From: Bryoerythrophyllum caledonicum
Taxonomy: Eukaryota > Streptophyta > Bryopsida > Pottiales > Pottiaceae
Length of the DNA stretch: 64,000 bases
Assembly: GCA_963971425.1 (NCBI GenBank)
Contig: OZ020526.1
Span: 3,004,180 to 3,068,179 of the forward strand
Direction of reading: 5' to 3'
Shown piece after piece: positions 1-10,456 of this stretch. The notes beneath the pieces were generated by a model, which ran no database searches, was not told the origin of the DNA, and was given only the letters and a program-made list of their open reading frames with translations. The number at the start of each line of letters is the position of its first letter. Within the stretch, counting starts at the first letter, position 1. The translations under genes were made by a program, and so were the position numbers.

Positions 1-833
1 GTGCTGGATGTGTTTGGCTTCAGAACCATTTTTGACCATCTCGAAGTGGACATGAAGGACGGGCGGACGAGGGTCAGATCACCGTCGGTTCTTATCACTG
101 ACGTCACAGGATTCGTTGAATTAAAGAGGTACATCAGTCTTCGGCAGAGAGAGTCCAGAGGCAAGGTAAAATTGTGGGCAACGCATGTCGTCTACTACTT
201 CCCCCACCCTGGTGATGGGTTTCCGGTTCTAGTAATTGGGGTCGAGGAGACAATATACTGCGTATTTCTGTATGAATACGATTCAAGCGAGACGCCTGCT
301 CAGTCATTCAAGAGGCTCTTCAAAGGCCACCCCGAAAAAATGCCGGCCTTCTTTTCAGCCGCTCAACATAAAGAAACCATCCAGCGCTGGAAGCAAACCG
401 GTGTCCCACAGCTGAGGATCTCGGTCCTCGATTCGCTGTTCATGGGATACATCAGAGAGGATATGGTGGTCGTCAATGTTCATGGAGGACCACATATTAC
501 ATACCTCGGCTTGGTAAGCAAGACATCCTTCCCAAGCAATCCAATGTCTAAGATTTCCAGTCCGCATACAGTTATATGAATTGGATATCGCCGTCCTAAG
601 TTTTTTTTGGTTTGCAGACTCACGACGCACGGGTCCTCGAGATTGTGAACAGCGAAGATGCCAAAGTAAATGCCGAATCATGCGCAGAACAAATATTCAA
701 ATTCCACTTGAATATCTTAGCTGACTTTACCGACGCCGATCCCGAGGAGGCAGTGGAGACTGACATCACTGGGTCGATCCAAGGCGTTGGGGTTCAAACA
801 CGGGCTATGTCGAGGATGAATTACACCGGCGAG
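1..833 (+). CDS. unknown protein, two exons (5' partial)
   Basis: Two exons join in phase 0. Exon one runs from the window edge to 513 and ends TTG|GTAAGC. The intron is 514-617 and ends TTTGCAG. Exon two is 618-833 and ends GAG|GTATAAC. The first exon reads open from base 1, so the true start lies upstream. The protein is mixed alpha/beta in composition, with a hydrophobic stretch around HVVYYFPHPGDGFPVLVIGV (residues about 62-81). The second exon is acidic and ends with a GVQTRAMSR-like basic patch. I do not recognise a family. It may be the N-terminal part of the FCP1-like gene downstream on the same strand, because no convincing stop/start boundary separates them, but the intervening exons cannot be fixed by eye. 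Confidence 0.5.
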
Positions 834-1222
834 GTATAACGCCTACGGATACTACCTGACCCGGAGATCTCCGGCTATTCATTCGATTCGGATGCCCTCC
901 ATTCTTCAGGACTCGTCTTTATCATTGCCATGTTCATTTTTAGTTCCCCCGGTAGACTCGGACAACTTTGAACCGGAGATCTCCGAGTGTATGATACTGT
1001 TTTATTTTGTATTGTGTCTTAATGTTTTCCACACTGACTTCGTCAATGTGACGCAGACGATTGATGCCACGATGCTTGATGTTGATGTGCGGAATGAACC
1101 AAGTGATTAGCGGTTTCCAATTTTAGACTCGAGTCCTTGGCTACAGCCGCTCGGATCATCGGTGCGGGCACCCCAATCGACCCATTGTAGGTAAACGATG
1201 ATGAACCACATCTTCCTTTCAG

Positions 1223-1881
1223 ACGTGCCTCGCCTAGTTCGACAAGCGACTCTACTCTGGACGGCATCCCTCTCAAATGGAAACCAGTTCGCATTCCGAC
1301 AGGCAACGTTCTCCTCCGCCAGATCTGGACGATGGCACGGCAATGTCCGATCGCCTGGAGTTCGACCACATCCACAGAGCACCCGGAGATCTCCCGCTGG
1401 ACAACCCTTTGACGACGCGTCCTAAAGTAGAAGTTGTGTCCAAGAGTGCCGAGGACCTGACTTTGCGTGCATTGATCACATGATGGATGAGGCATCGGCG
1501 CAACAAACATTGCATGAATTACAGGTTATAAGCCCTCCGCGCAGCCCTCCGCGCAGCCGCGGGCAGTTGGCTCAAAAAGAGAAGAAGAAGGCAATCGCGA
1601 AGAATCCTATGCCGAAAGTTCCTCCTCCTCCGCCTACAGTTCGGACAAGGGCCCAAAAAGATAAGGTGAACAGTCACTTGTCCATCAAACCTTCTTGATT
1701 GTTCTCAAGACAGTGCACTCTCTACAGACCGTGTTCTTACCACTCCATTACTGGTATTCAGGTGTCGGCAGGATCAACACAGTCGAAGGATGTCGGTGGC
1801 AGAAACCTCGCACAGACTGCTGAAGTCGCTGGTTTAGCTCAGACTTCTAGGGATACTACACCTACTGTCCCAAGTGCCTAA
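1223..1881 (+). CDS. possible linker exons, low complexity
   Basis: An acceptor-like CTTTCAG precedes 1223. Short open stretches follow: a Ser/Pro/Arg-rich stretch at 1277-1483, a Lys/Pro-rich stretch at 1480-1698 with a run of six prolines and VRTRAQKDK, and a stretch to 1881. They change frame several times and have no recognisable domain. They lie between the unknown two-exon gene and the FCP1-like domain on the same strand, so they could be disordered linker exons of one gene. Equally they could be decayed sequence. The exon borders are not determined. Confidence 0.25.
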
Positions 1882-2042
1882 TATGGACATTCATACTTAC
1901 GTGCCATCATCTATATAGTGCTCATTATTTCATCGAGCATTTCTGGATTGTGAGTGCGGAACACTTTTATATGTATCTTTGCAATTTCTGTAAGCTGTAC
2001 AAGTTCCTCATCTCAGCCGACGTACTCGTATTTTGGGTTCAG

Positions 2043-2715
2043 GTCTGAAGAAGTTTACGACGATCGTCCGAGAGCCTCCAATCGAGGATCAGGTAACACA
2101 ACAACGGGTTTATCATGTCGTGTTTGACTTAAATGGAGTGCTTGTGCACGGGGGGAATTTAAATAGGGACAACCGAGAGACATCAAAGTAAGGCCTGGTT
2201 CCACTGAAATCCTGAACTTCGTGGGAGAGAAGGCTACTGTCTCATTCTGGAGCAGTGTAGTGGAAAAGAATATTGTGGATATCATCAAGGAGTTGCGCAA
2301 GAAAGGTGCTACCATTCCGGAAGGCGCCAGAATCCTGACGCAGGCTGATTGCACAAAAACATCATATATGCTTCCATCTCATCCAAAGAAGCCAATTTTC
2401 CTAAAGGACCTGACAGTTTATAATAGCAAAACGTCGCCCACATCTCCTAAGGATGTCTTGCTTGTGGACGATACCCCACTAAAGAATGTCCTTAACGATC
2501 CCTTCAACGTAGTTCATCCGCCATCATGGACTCGGAATTCGGGTGAAGCCTGGTTGAGCACCATGTTTCTCCCATGGCTCTCCGGACTGCTAGCGTCAAA
2601 TGAGGATGTTCCCGACTTTGTTAGACGGAATCAATTGAAGTTTGCCAGTGATCCAGTAGACAAAAATTCCACTCAGGCCCGCTCCGTGGTGAAGGGCATA
2701 ATTTTGGCGCTTTAG
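2043..2715 (+). CDS. FCP1-like (NIF/HAD) phosphatase domain
   Basis: This exon-like region follows a TTGGGTTCAG acceptor. It carries the HAD motif I as VVFDLNGVLVH (catalytic Asp at 2126-2128). It continues with RPGSTEILNFV, then a WSS motif (SFWSSVVEKNIVDII), PIFLKDL, and motif III as DVLLVDDTPLK with paired aspartates, ending at TAG 2713-2715. This is the order of FCP1/TIM50-type phosphatase domains; the DLNGVL form is typical of the family expanded in mosses and other plants. Motif I (frame 2) and the RPG segment (frame 1) are in different frames, with stops between 2164 and 2191. There is therefore either a short unrecognised intron or a frameshift around 2155-2190. The substrate is unknown; relatives dephosphorylate phosphoserine proteins. 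Confidence 0.7.
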
Positions 2716-3067
2716 AGCAATGAAATATACTGGATAGTATTAACTCTATGCTTTGTAAATGTTTCGTCATGAATGTCTGTCGGATTTTGACCTTTCAATT
2801 TTGAAGACAAATGTTCTTGTCAGTAACGTTATTTGTTGAGGTCCTTCATTTTATTTGTTATTGTTGGTGTCTCGCCCCCAAACTTCACCCTTAATATCTG
2901 TGAACACTATTGAGTATTCTCCTGACCATTTCGACTACAGAACGTTGGTCTGGGAGGGGCACCCGGAGATCTCCGGTCCAGGATGTGACTTGAGTTCCTC
3001 CTACCATATTTTCTCTTCTTTTCAATGTTCAATTTCTAATTCTATGGTCGTGCCATCTTTTTCGTAG

Positions 3068-3520
3068 GTCATAATCATATCTCTCCGTGGTCCTCTCTGC
3101 TCGGACGAGGTCCTTGACTCGGCCAAGTCCCGATCCGCGCAGCTGCCTTCCTTTGATGACAAAACAGATGTTCTTCGAATACTACTGCGGTATTTCAATG
3201 TCGGGATCTGGTCTCCTATGTGTCCAGATAGGCTCATGGAGGCGGCCCAAGTGTTATTGCCCCCAGACATCTTATCAGATATTCTTTTTTGCTATGCCAG
3301 CAAACAGACTCGAAGGCCCAGCTATGTTAGGTTTCTCCACATCTTTAAGAAGGCCTCATTTAATCCTAGAACAAGGCATTATTTGTGGCCTAAATCTGTT
3401 GTTGTTGCAGATCTAGATCCATTCAAGAATCCTAGAAAGGCTATAGTTCATTATCTAACATATGGGAGACACCATACAGGACGGGTAGAGAGCATCTGTA
3501 AAGCACTAAAATTAAAATAG
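3068..3520 (+). CDS. second, diverged FCP1-like domain exon
   Basis: The open frame begins right after TTTTTCGTAG (acceptor at 3067) and ends at TAG 3518-3520. The segment LLRYFNVGIWSPMCPDRLME resembles the FCP1-domain stretch that follows motif I (RPG..FLxxxxxxFxVGIWSS). SVVVADLDPFKNPRKAIVHY sits where motif III (hhhDDSPhK) would be, with a single aspartate pair altered to DLD. No motif I exon is visible just upstream. This could be the 3' exon of a second family member or an additional domain of the preceding gene, although that gene ends with a stop. A perfect CCGGAGATCTCCGG palindrome lies 90 bp before the acceptor. Family assignment is by pattern only. Confidence 0.45.
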   Translation, partial: VIIISLRGPLCSDEVLDSAKSRSAQLPSFDDKTDVLRILLRYFNVGIWSPMCPDRLMEAAQVLLPPDILSDILFCYASKQTRRPSYVRFLHIFKKASFNPRTRHYLWPKSVVVADLDPFKNPRKAIVHYLTYGRHHTGRVESICKALKLK

Positions 3521-4372
3521 TTGATTCGATTCTCTGTAGATTATACGCGCCTCTTATCAACGGCTACCCTTCATATTTTGTATGACACTTTCTTATAATG
3601 AAACAGTTTAGTACTGGACTCTTACTCTGATTTCATCCGGAGATATCCGGTTGCATGTTCTATCAATTGCAAGTAATTTCTGTCCGCATCTTTCTCCCAT
3701 TTTTCCCTACCACATGTTTCCCAACCACACATTTGTGATGTACAGTATGTCCATCAATTTCTGTTTTCAGGACTCGGTTCTTCTTCTGGTTTCCACTTTG
3801 ATATTCACCCGGAGATATCCGGCTGCATGTTCCGGACTCACGTATTGTCTAAATTCAAATTTGGTCGCTCTAGCCATTTCTTCCTTCATAAGTGTCATTG
3901 GTGATGCATTTAATGCTTGAAAAGTACTCTAAACTCCTCGGCTTTTACGCTTCACTATCTTTTATGAGGCACATCTCCGGATCTTTCTTTTAGTCCTTAG
4001 TCCAGAATTCACCTCATAGACCAGAAATAGTTGAATTAGGCATACTATTGCTGAGGGATTCTAAAATCAAACATATCATATGGACCACCCAATATATAAA
4101 TATATACCACCCACAAAACGATAGATACATCTCAAACTGCATTATACTAACGTACTTGCCACCTAAATTGCGTGCATGCTCTACTATAGTATATAGCTCC
4201 AGGGCTCAGAGCTCATCTTTTGGCGGAACGACTCCCTCCACGTGTCCAATGGCGCTACCTACCATAGCAGACAGTTCATGATCGTGCACAGGACGATCTT
4301 CCACATCTTCGGTGCCAATGGACGCAAACTCAACATATCGGTAATTGCCAGGAACACCGTCCTGCGTATGCC
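3521..4372. other. non-coding spacer
   Basis: No supported gene is seen. It holds the two CCGGAGATATCCGG palindromes with their shared flank and AT-rich sequence (for example ATATATAAATATATACC near 4090). It separates the plus-strand FCP1-like exons from the minus-strand pseudogene. Confidence 0.6.
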
Positions 4373-5628
4373 TTACGCGGTCATCATTGTAAAAAAGCCA
4401 GCGTCTGTATTGAAGGACATCTCTCGCTTTGATGAGAAGGCGCCCTGAAATGCAATGATGTCCTCGGATACGCTAGATCTTAGAACGGAAGGCAAACCTA
4501 GTCCGATATCACTCTGAGTATCTCCGAACGTCTTTTGTGTCTCCGATACAGGCTCTGATTGAGTTCGCATCAAAGGCTGTGGAATTGTCCTCTGCACCGA
4601 AAAAAATTCAGATGAATCTAATTTTTCTTCCTCCATCTCCAGCCTAGGACCATCAAATGTACGCCCTTATCTTGCCCCTGCCGCCAAACCAACATCCACT
4701 ACACCGGTATCTTGCATCCTCTCTGTAGGTGTTGCAGACGTCTCCCCTGAAGTATCTCCCACCGCCCGCTGCGTTGATGGAATTCTCCCTCTTGGAGGAG
4801 ACTGATTCACTCCATCTTCATCGGCGTCTGAACCACTGCGAGATGAGAAATCTTCAGTGGTACCTGAACGTGACAATCTCTCATGTAAACCACCTCCATC
4901 CTCATTGTCGTCTTCATTCCTCACTCCTCCAACTGCCTCTTCGGTCTCAGGTACGATGTTGCAACCGGTACTTGTTCCACCAGTCCTAACCAACAGTTGT
5001 CTTTGGAAATTGTCGGACAATTCATTGTACAGGAAAGAAACTCTGTCTGTACAATCGCCAATGATGAAAACCTCAGATCCCTGGAAATCTCCTTCAAGGA
5101 TCGTGGGAATGGCCGTAGATATGTTACACGCCACTAAACCTCAACCACGAGCAAGTATAAGCCCACTAGTCTTGCCAACTCTGATGGAGATCTCTCAAGT
5201 GAATCAAATTCAGAGGGTTGGCGTGCCTCACTCCAGTGATCCAAGAAAACAAGTGGAAGTGAAACGTCTCTAGAAACATAGTTCGGGCCAGGAGATGTAT
5301 CCACAGGGTGTTGCATACAAATCACAACATCGCCAATCGGTTGTACTACTTGCTCCAGACGCCCATTCTCTATAAAATCGAGAGCATAGGAATTAACTGA
5401 GTTCGGATCAAATGCCCGACATCCACGTCGCATAGTACATCCCTCTGGAAGCTTCACCTTCGTGAAAAACTCTTTGTTGGCATACACGGCCGCTGGTAAT
5501 AAGAAGATGACGTTCCATCGTTTAATATTTGCCATCCATAATGTCAGTTGTGCAAAAGCTGCGGATAACAGGGCGTCTCCTCAATGACCATCTCCATGCC
5601 TCCCACCGCCACGTCGACAATCAATCAC
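4373..5628 (-). pseudogene. C-terminal part of ParB-like/methylase-like gene, decayed
   Basis: Three open blocks on the minus strand continue the gene at 5629-8199. The block 5535-5134 is in the same frame as the ParB-like segment but is reached only through stops. It contains LWMANIKRWNVIFLLPAAV and GDVVICMQHPVDTSPGPNYV. The block 5134-4667 is shifted in frame and contains TAIPTILEGDFQGSEVFIIG, then an acidic Ser/Gly-rich tail. The block 4636-4373 is Ser/Thr-rich. Alternating hydrophobic strands, a possible motif near 5590 (IVDVAVGG, in another frame) and the EGDFQGSEVFIIGDC stretch recall a Rossmann methyltransferase, which often follows ParB domains in phage proteins. The key NPP/DPP motif is not clearly present. 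The frame changes and stops show decay. Confidence 0.4.
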
Positions 5629-7640
5629 TCACAAACATCGTTTCCCCAGGTCTATGTAGTCGGTGCGGAATAACCCTCTTCTACACCGAACCGGAAGAAG
5701 ATTCTCTGTGTCGCTCTGGCCTATCCTCTTGACTTCCATCTGCCATTTCCAATTAGCAGTACTATGTCCTCCCACATCCACGGACAGTCCAATGTATCCA
5801 CGCCCCCCTGCTGCAATGTCATCATAATGAAACCTGATGGAAGGGGGGATGAGGTAGCCTATGTCTTCCAGTTTAGACACCTTCCCCCGCACAGGAGCAG
5901 TCCAAGCTTTTTTCGTGGTAGCATTCAAAAGCTTTCCAAAGGTATCAAGTTGTGCGTTACTCCTCGGAAAATACTTCCCTACATGGATACGAAAGAACTC
6001 CTCTATGGAATTAGGTGTACTTTCCTTCTTCTCCACCATCAACCAACGGATGGAATTCATCACAGCTTCTCGTCTCTGATATCGGACAACCACACCGGCA
6101 ATCATACGAGGATGTGGATTCTTGTCTTTTACACCGTCGAAATAATATGCTTGACGAGGTTTTACTTCATCCTCCCTCACCGGCTTCGCTGCAGCAGACT
6201 TTGCCAACCGAAGATAATATGGATTCGGAACCCTACCTAATGGCCTCAACCAATTCTGGGTCATTTCCTTCCTTATTGGTCGTACGTCCACATTTGGATC
6301 CAGCTCTTTCTTCTTCACCATGTCCTTCCACTTGTCCTCTTCCTCTCTGCTGTAAAAGATAATGCCATCTTCGTAGTCCTTGCATACTTGAATGATAGCT
6401 TCGAAGCAGTCATTGCTCGGATTCCATGCATGATTAGTCAAATCCTCCATGTTTTTGGCCAACCTCTTCACCGTGACAACTCCGTCCCCTTTAAGCAATT
6501 TATGCACTACACTTGCCGCACTCACCAAAGCAACAGTCTTATGTGCATTGTCCGTACGTAGTGTGCTATGAGGCCTTCCATATAGATCCCAAATCTGACA
6601 GATCTTCCTCAAATCCTCCTCCATGGTAGAATATGATTGTCTCTAGAACTCCGTAACGTTGATCCGCGCAGACTTCTCAATGTAAAAGCGACGATCATCA
6701 TATACTACAAAAGAGGCCTTCCGCCGCTCGAACGTATTCAGATACTCATTTAAAGGTATAGTACCATCTCTCCACTGCTGCTGTGCAAACTTACAAGCTG
6801 CTACTATGTGTTGCCCATCCACCGGTTCCCAAATGATATGATCTTGAAGCCAAGAATATTGGGATCCAATAGCACCCTGTGTAGAAGCACTCCCGTGTGC
6901 AATGAACATGCGCTCAAACTCTCGTGCAGTTCCTACCGACGAAAATGACAACTCCTCCTTCTCAACAACACCATCATCGGTGGTAGTATGCACGATGTAT
7001 CTGATCGGTCGAAGTACCAATCTACTCACCCGAGTCGCGGATTCAGGGTCTTTTAAGCGGTTAAATACTTCTCTGACCCTCTTCTGTGATAAAACCCGGT
7101 GGTTCATTTCCGGATTCTCCACAGAGACAATGCGGTCTATGTGTGCCTTAAACACAAAATTCCCCCACACTGATCCTTTTGCAATCTCCTCCGTTGTAGG
7201 CATTGGTACTTTTAAATACATTGAAGTTGGAACATCCTGTGGTATCTTTGCATTGTCTTCAAAATCCTCTGATATACTGTCTGATAGGTTGTGAAATGTT
7301 TCTTCATTCGGCGCCATGGCTGACAAATCAGCTAAATCTCCCGGCGTAGATGCAAAGGCCCTACGTTGACCGTCAGGCGTCCTGAGCCCCGACCTTGGAA
7401 CCCTGCCACCGGATCTTACACTTCTCCCAATCAACCTCCTCCCGCTAGGATCCAAACTTGATGGGCCTTCTCTTGAACCTGAAGCTACATCACTCGCAAC
7501 ACGTCGTGGCCTCTTCGTAGGACGTCTACTCGTTAATGGAGGATTCGGTAATGTCTGTACCTCAGAAGTTGTGGTGGGATGTTGGCCTCTACTTCCCTTC
7601 CCCCCCTCGAGTGGTCGCCAATCCAGTTGCTACGGCTCAG
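5629..7640 (-). pseudogene. ParB-like (DGQH) segment of decayed large gene
   Basis: A single frame runs from about 7640 down to 5629, interrupted by one TAG at 6643-6645; six codons later the frame continues with ATG. The N-terminal 100 residues are Arg/Ser/Pro-rich. Near 6,830 it reads IIWEPVDGQHIVAACKFA, followed by KASFVVYDD, which resembles the ParB/DGQHR-type fold (a strand, an H-containing turn, a helix, then a hydrophobic strand). After the TAG come about 320 residues with GYIGLSVDVGGHSTANWKWQ near the end. The sense across the TAG is continuous, so the stop looks like a nonsense mutation. The frame overlaps the upstream block (7630-8199) by about 10 bp, consistent with a one-base frameshift. 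Function and family are tentative. Confidence 0.45.
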
Positions 7641-8199
7641 CAAGAATTCGATAAGCTTCTGTTTCTTCTGGTTCCGCTGGTTGAGCTTGAGTTGTCGCAC
7701 GTGATGGGTCCCTCTCCCGAAATGCCTCATATCTAATATATTCCTCCATAATCTTTTTAGCCTTCAGCACCATCTCCGGTGATAACGCTAAACAGGCTAA
7801 GACGTTATTGTGTCTAGCAGTACATACCGCAAGAGAAATGTTTAACCAAAATGTCTGCAATGATTTGAGGAATTTAACTTGACCTGGATTTTGAAGAAGG
7901 TTCAAAGGGACAGGTGCAAGAAGCAACTTCTTCGAAAGAGAAGTCTTCACCTCCGATTGTCCTGGACTCACTGCGCAAGTAACGTATACCATATCATCAC
8001 GTCGAAGAGTGACGGCCTGGATTTTGCCAAAACTCTTCCCCAACGCCGATGTACGCTTCCCCAGCTCAAAGGTATAATCCGTCACCCATAAGAAGGCGCT
8101 CGACTCATCTACTTCCGCGATCCACCAGCCCTGGCTCTCCCAAATTCTATCAATATTTGGTGGTGCCATAACGCAACACTCAAAAAACCTATATGTCAT
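7630..8199 (-). pseudogene. N-terminal block of the decayed large gene
   Basis: An open frame of 189 codons starts at 8199 (an internal ATG follows at 8169) and ends at a TAG at 7630. It reads IDRIWESQGWWIAEVDESSA near the start and ends in an acidic PAEPEETEAYRILAEP. The next block of the gene is open in a neighbouring frame from about 7640. No intron signal lies at the junction, so a single-base indel is the simplest explanation. I recognise no domain. AT-rich DNA without genes lies upstream (higher coordinates), so the promoter would be around 8200-8300. Confidence is for membership in the same broken gene. Confidence 0.45.
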
Positions 8200-9774
8200 T
8201 ACAAAACGATAGTCACTATTAGTATGGAATAAGATTCTTCTTTCATATATATATTTTTTTCACAAAGGCATGACAATTACATCAATAGATGATCATTTCA
8301 CATGAATAAAAAATGTGTATTGATTTAGGGTAAGACCTTGATTTTAGGGACAATTGTTTTAGTATGTTACACTTTTTTCAATTTGCAAAAATTTGTGTAC
8401 GTAGAACCAATACTATGGATAATTTGAAAGTCTAATATGTTAAGCAACAAAATGCATTATCTGTATCCTTTAGAAACACTTCAAAGTTGTTCATTTTTAT
8501 TGAAGACCAACTATTGAAAAATTAATCTACTTCCATCTCCAACCCTAAATTCCCATTCAGTACTACTTCTCTTCCATTAAACACCCTTCATGTACTTGAA
8601 AAAATGTATGAACAAATAACAAATATCATGTTTAACCCCAAAGGTACCGTGACGGTTTCAAAAATAAACTTCAAAATCCTTGGTTCTAGTGCAATGTATA
8701 AAAGAAAAAAATATCAACTTTTATTTCTACTTTTGACCGTAGGATCTGAATTAAAACTTGTTAAATAACCCATTCACAAAATTCCATCAACTTTGACCGC
8801 CCGGATCGAAAGATTATAGTGTCTGAAACAAAACAAATGGTTCATTTTATTCCCTATGTTTACCGGATCAAAAGACTTTGACTTCACTTCGTATCAAATT
8901 TTTGCACTCCACAAGATCTAAATCCAATATCAACGTGTTAAGCATGATCCTTTTAGTTTTGGTGAAATAGCATATTAATCCAAGTCAATCATTTTCACAC
9001 ATTGTCACACATTTTCGGCCAAGGTACCAAAAAATCTTCTACATTTCCACATAAAACTTTGATATCTTCATATCATTTACTTTTGATTTTTTCTACAACA
9101 TTATGTGTTGTAACCCATCTTATTGACCATTTGGATTCTCATTTAAAACAATATCAAGTGCACAAAGATATATAACGCGAATTGAGATTTTTTTAACCTC
9201 CACTCATTGCGCAATTTTTTTGAATATGCTACACTCCTTATCTACCTCTGAAATTTGGTATGTAAGGAACTAACATCATGCCTAACATTATGGTAATTGA
9301 TTGAGACCTTTTTTAGTGCAAAAATTTGACACCAATTGAAGTCAAAGTTTGCTGATCCAATAAACGCAGGGAAGAAAATGAACATTTCTCTACTTCAAAC
9401 ATTATAATCTTTCAATCCGTGCGGTGAAACTTTATGAATTTTTTAATGTATATTTCTTAATAAGTTGTTATTGAGATCCTACGGTTTAAACTACAAAAAA
9501 AATCTTTACTTTTTCTTCCTTGCTAATTGCACAAAAACAAGCCCTTTATAACGATTTTTGGTTGAGATATTCTCCACATCATTTTTGGACCAAGGTACTG
9601 TGGGTATCAATAGTGAGGGTATCACCACTAGGGTATGACTTCCTGAGTACCAATACCCGGTTTTCAATCAAGGTATCTACCTAGGGTATTAATTTAGGGT
9701 TTCGGTTTAGGGTTTTGCATTTGCGGGTATCAATGAAGGACATCAATTCATTGCACCATTGGGTAGTCGTATGA

Positions 9775-9796
9775 GGGGTGTGCGCGCGCACACCCC
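9775..9796. repeat. perfect 22-bp CG-rich palindrome
   Basis: GGGGTGTGCGCGCGCACACCCC is its own reverse complement. A second palindrome with the same 18-bp core (GGTGTGCGCGCGCACACC) lies 660 bp away. Confidence 0.9.
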
Positions 9797-10096
9797 AGGC
9801 AGTAGTTGTGAGGGAGGCTGAGTGTGAGAACCTAGGGTTTGGAGGAGAGAGACAATGAAGGTGTGGGAGAGAGGGGAATGGAGAGGAGGTGTGAGAGAAT
9901 TTGAAGGTGGGAGGGAGCCGCCGCGGCTAGGGTTTGGGTGGGAGGAGAATGTGAGCGTGTGAGAGGGTTTGGGTGGGAGGAGAATGGAAGGCGAATGTGA
10001 GGAGAATGTCGATGGGTTTAGGTGTAAGAAATGAGGGTTTGAGTGTAAGAAATGGGTGGGTGGATGAGAAAGGCCAGCCTCCGCGGCAGGCCGCAG

Positions 10097-10296
10097 NNNN
10101 NNNNNNNNNNNNNNNNNNNNNNNNNNNNNNNNNNNNNNNNNNNNNNNNNNNNNNNNNNNNNNNNNNNNNNNNNNNNNNNNNNNNNNNNNNNNNNNNNNNN
10201 NNNNNNNNNNNNNNNNNNNNNNNNNNNNNNNNNNNNNNNNNNNNNNNNNNNNNNNNNNNNNNNNNNNNNNNNNNNNNNNNNNNNNNNNNNNNNNNN
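10097..10296. other. assembly gap of 200 N
   Basis: Exactly 200 unknown bases. The round number suggests a scaffold gap of estimated or fixed length. Both flanks are GC-rich, low complexity and telo-box rich. Confidence 0.98.
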
Positions 10297-10436
10297 CGAG
10301 TGGAGGGCAGCGTTGCATTCCGGGTTGCTTCGCTGCGTTCCTGCGTTGCATCAAGGAAGGGGAGGTGGGATGGAGGTGAAGATGAAGGATGTTTTGGAGG
10401 ACGTTTTCGGAGATGAAGGATGGAGCTGCAGGTGGA

Positions 10437-10456
10437 AGGTGTGCGCGCGCACACCT
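10437..10456. repeat. perfect 20-bp CG-rich palindrome (partner of 9775-9796)
   Basis: AGGTGTGCGCGCGCACACCT is self-complementary and shares an 18-bp core with 9775-9796. The pair brackets the gap and a purine-rich low-complexity block. Confidence 0.9.

Larger units (their letters stand above)
861..3822. repeat. dispersed 14-bp palindrome CCGGAGATCTCCGG, six copies
   Basis: Perfect copies lie at 861-874 and 2963-2976. One-base variants lie at 973-986 (CCGGAGATCTCCGA) and 1383-1396 (CCGGAGATCTCCCG). The variant CCGGAGATATCCGG lies at 3637-3650 and 3809-3822. The last two share further sequence on the 3' side (YTGCATGTTC), so the repeated unit is longer than the palindrome. Most copies lie in presumed introns or spacers. 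The copy at 1383 lies in a possible exon. A 14-bp word this frequent within 3 kb is not expected by chance. Confidence 0.85.

Noticed and set aside
9690..9720. Interstitial telomere array
   Set aside because: Only two tandem TTTAGGG-like units are present; the other copies are dispersed telo-box words.
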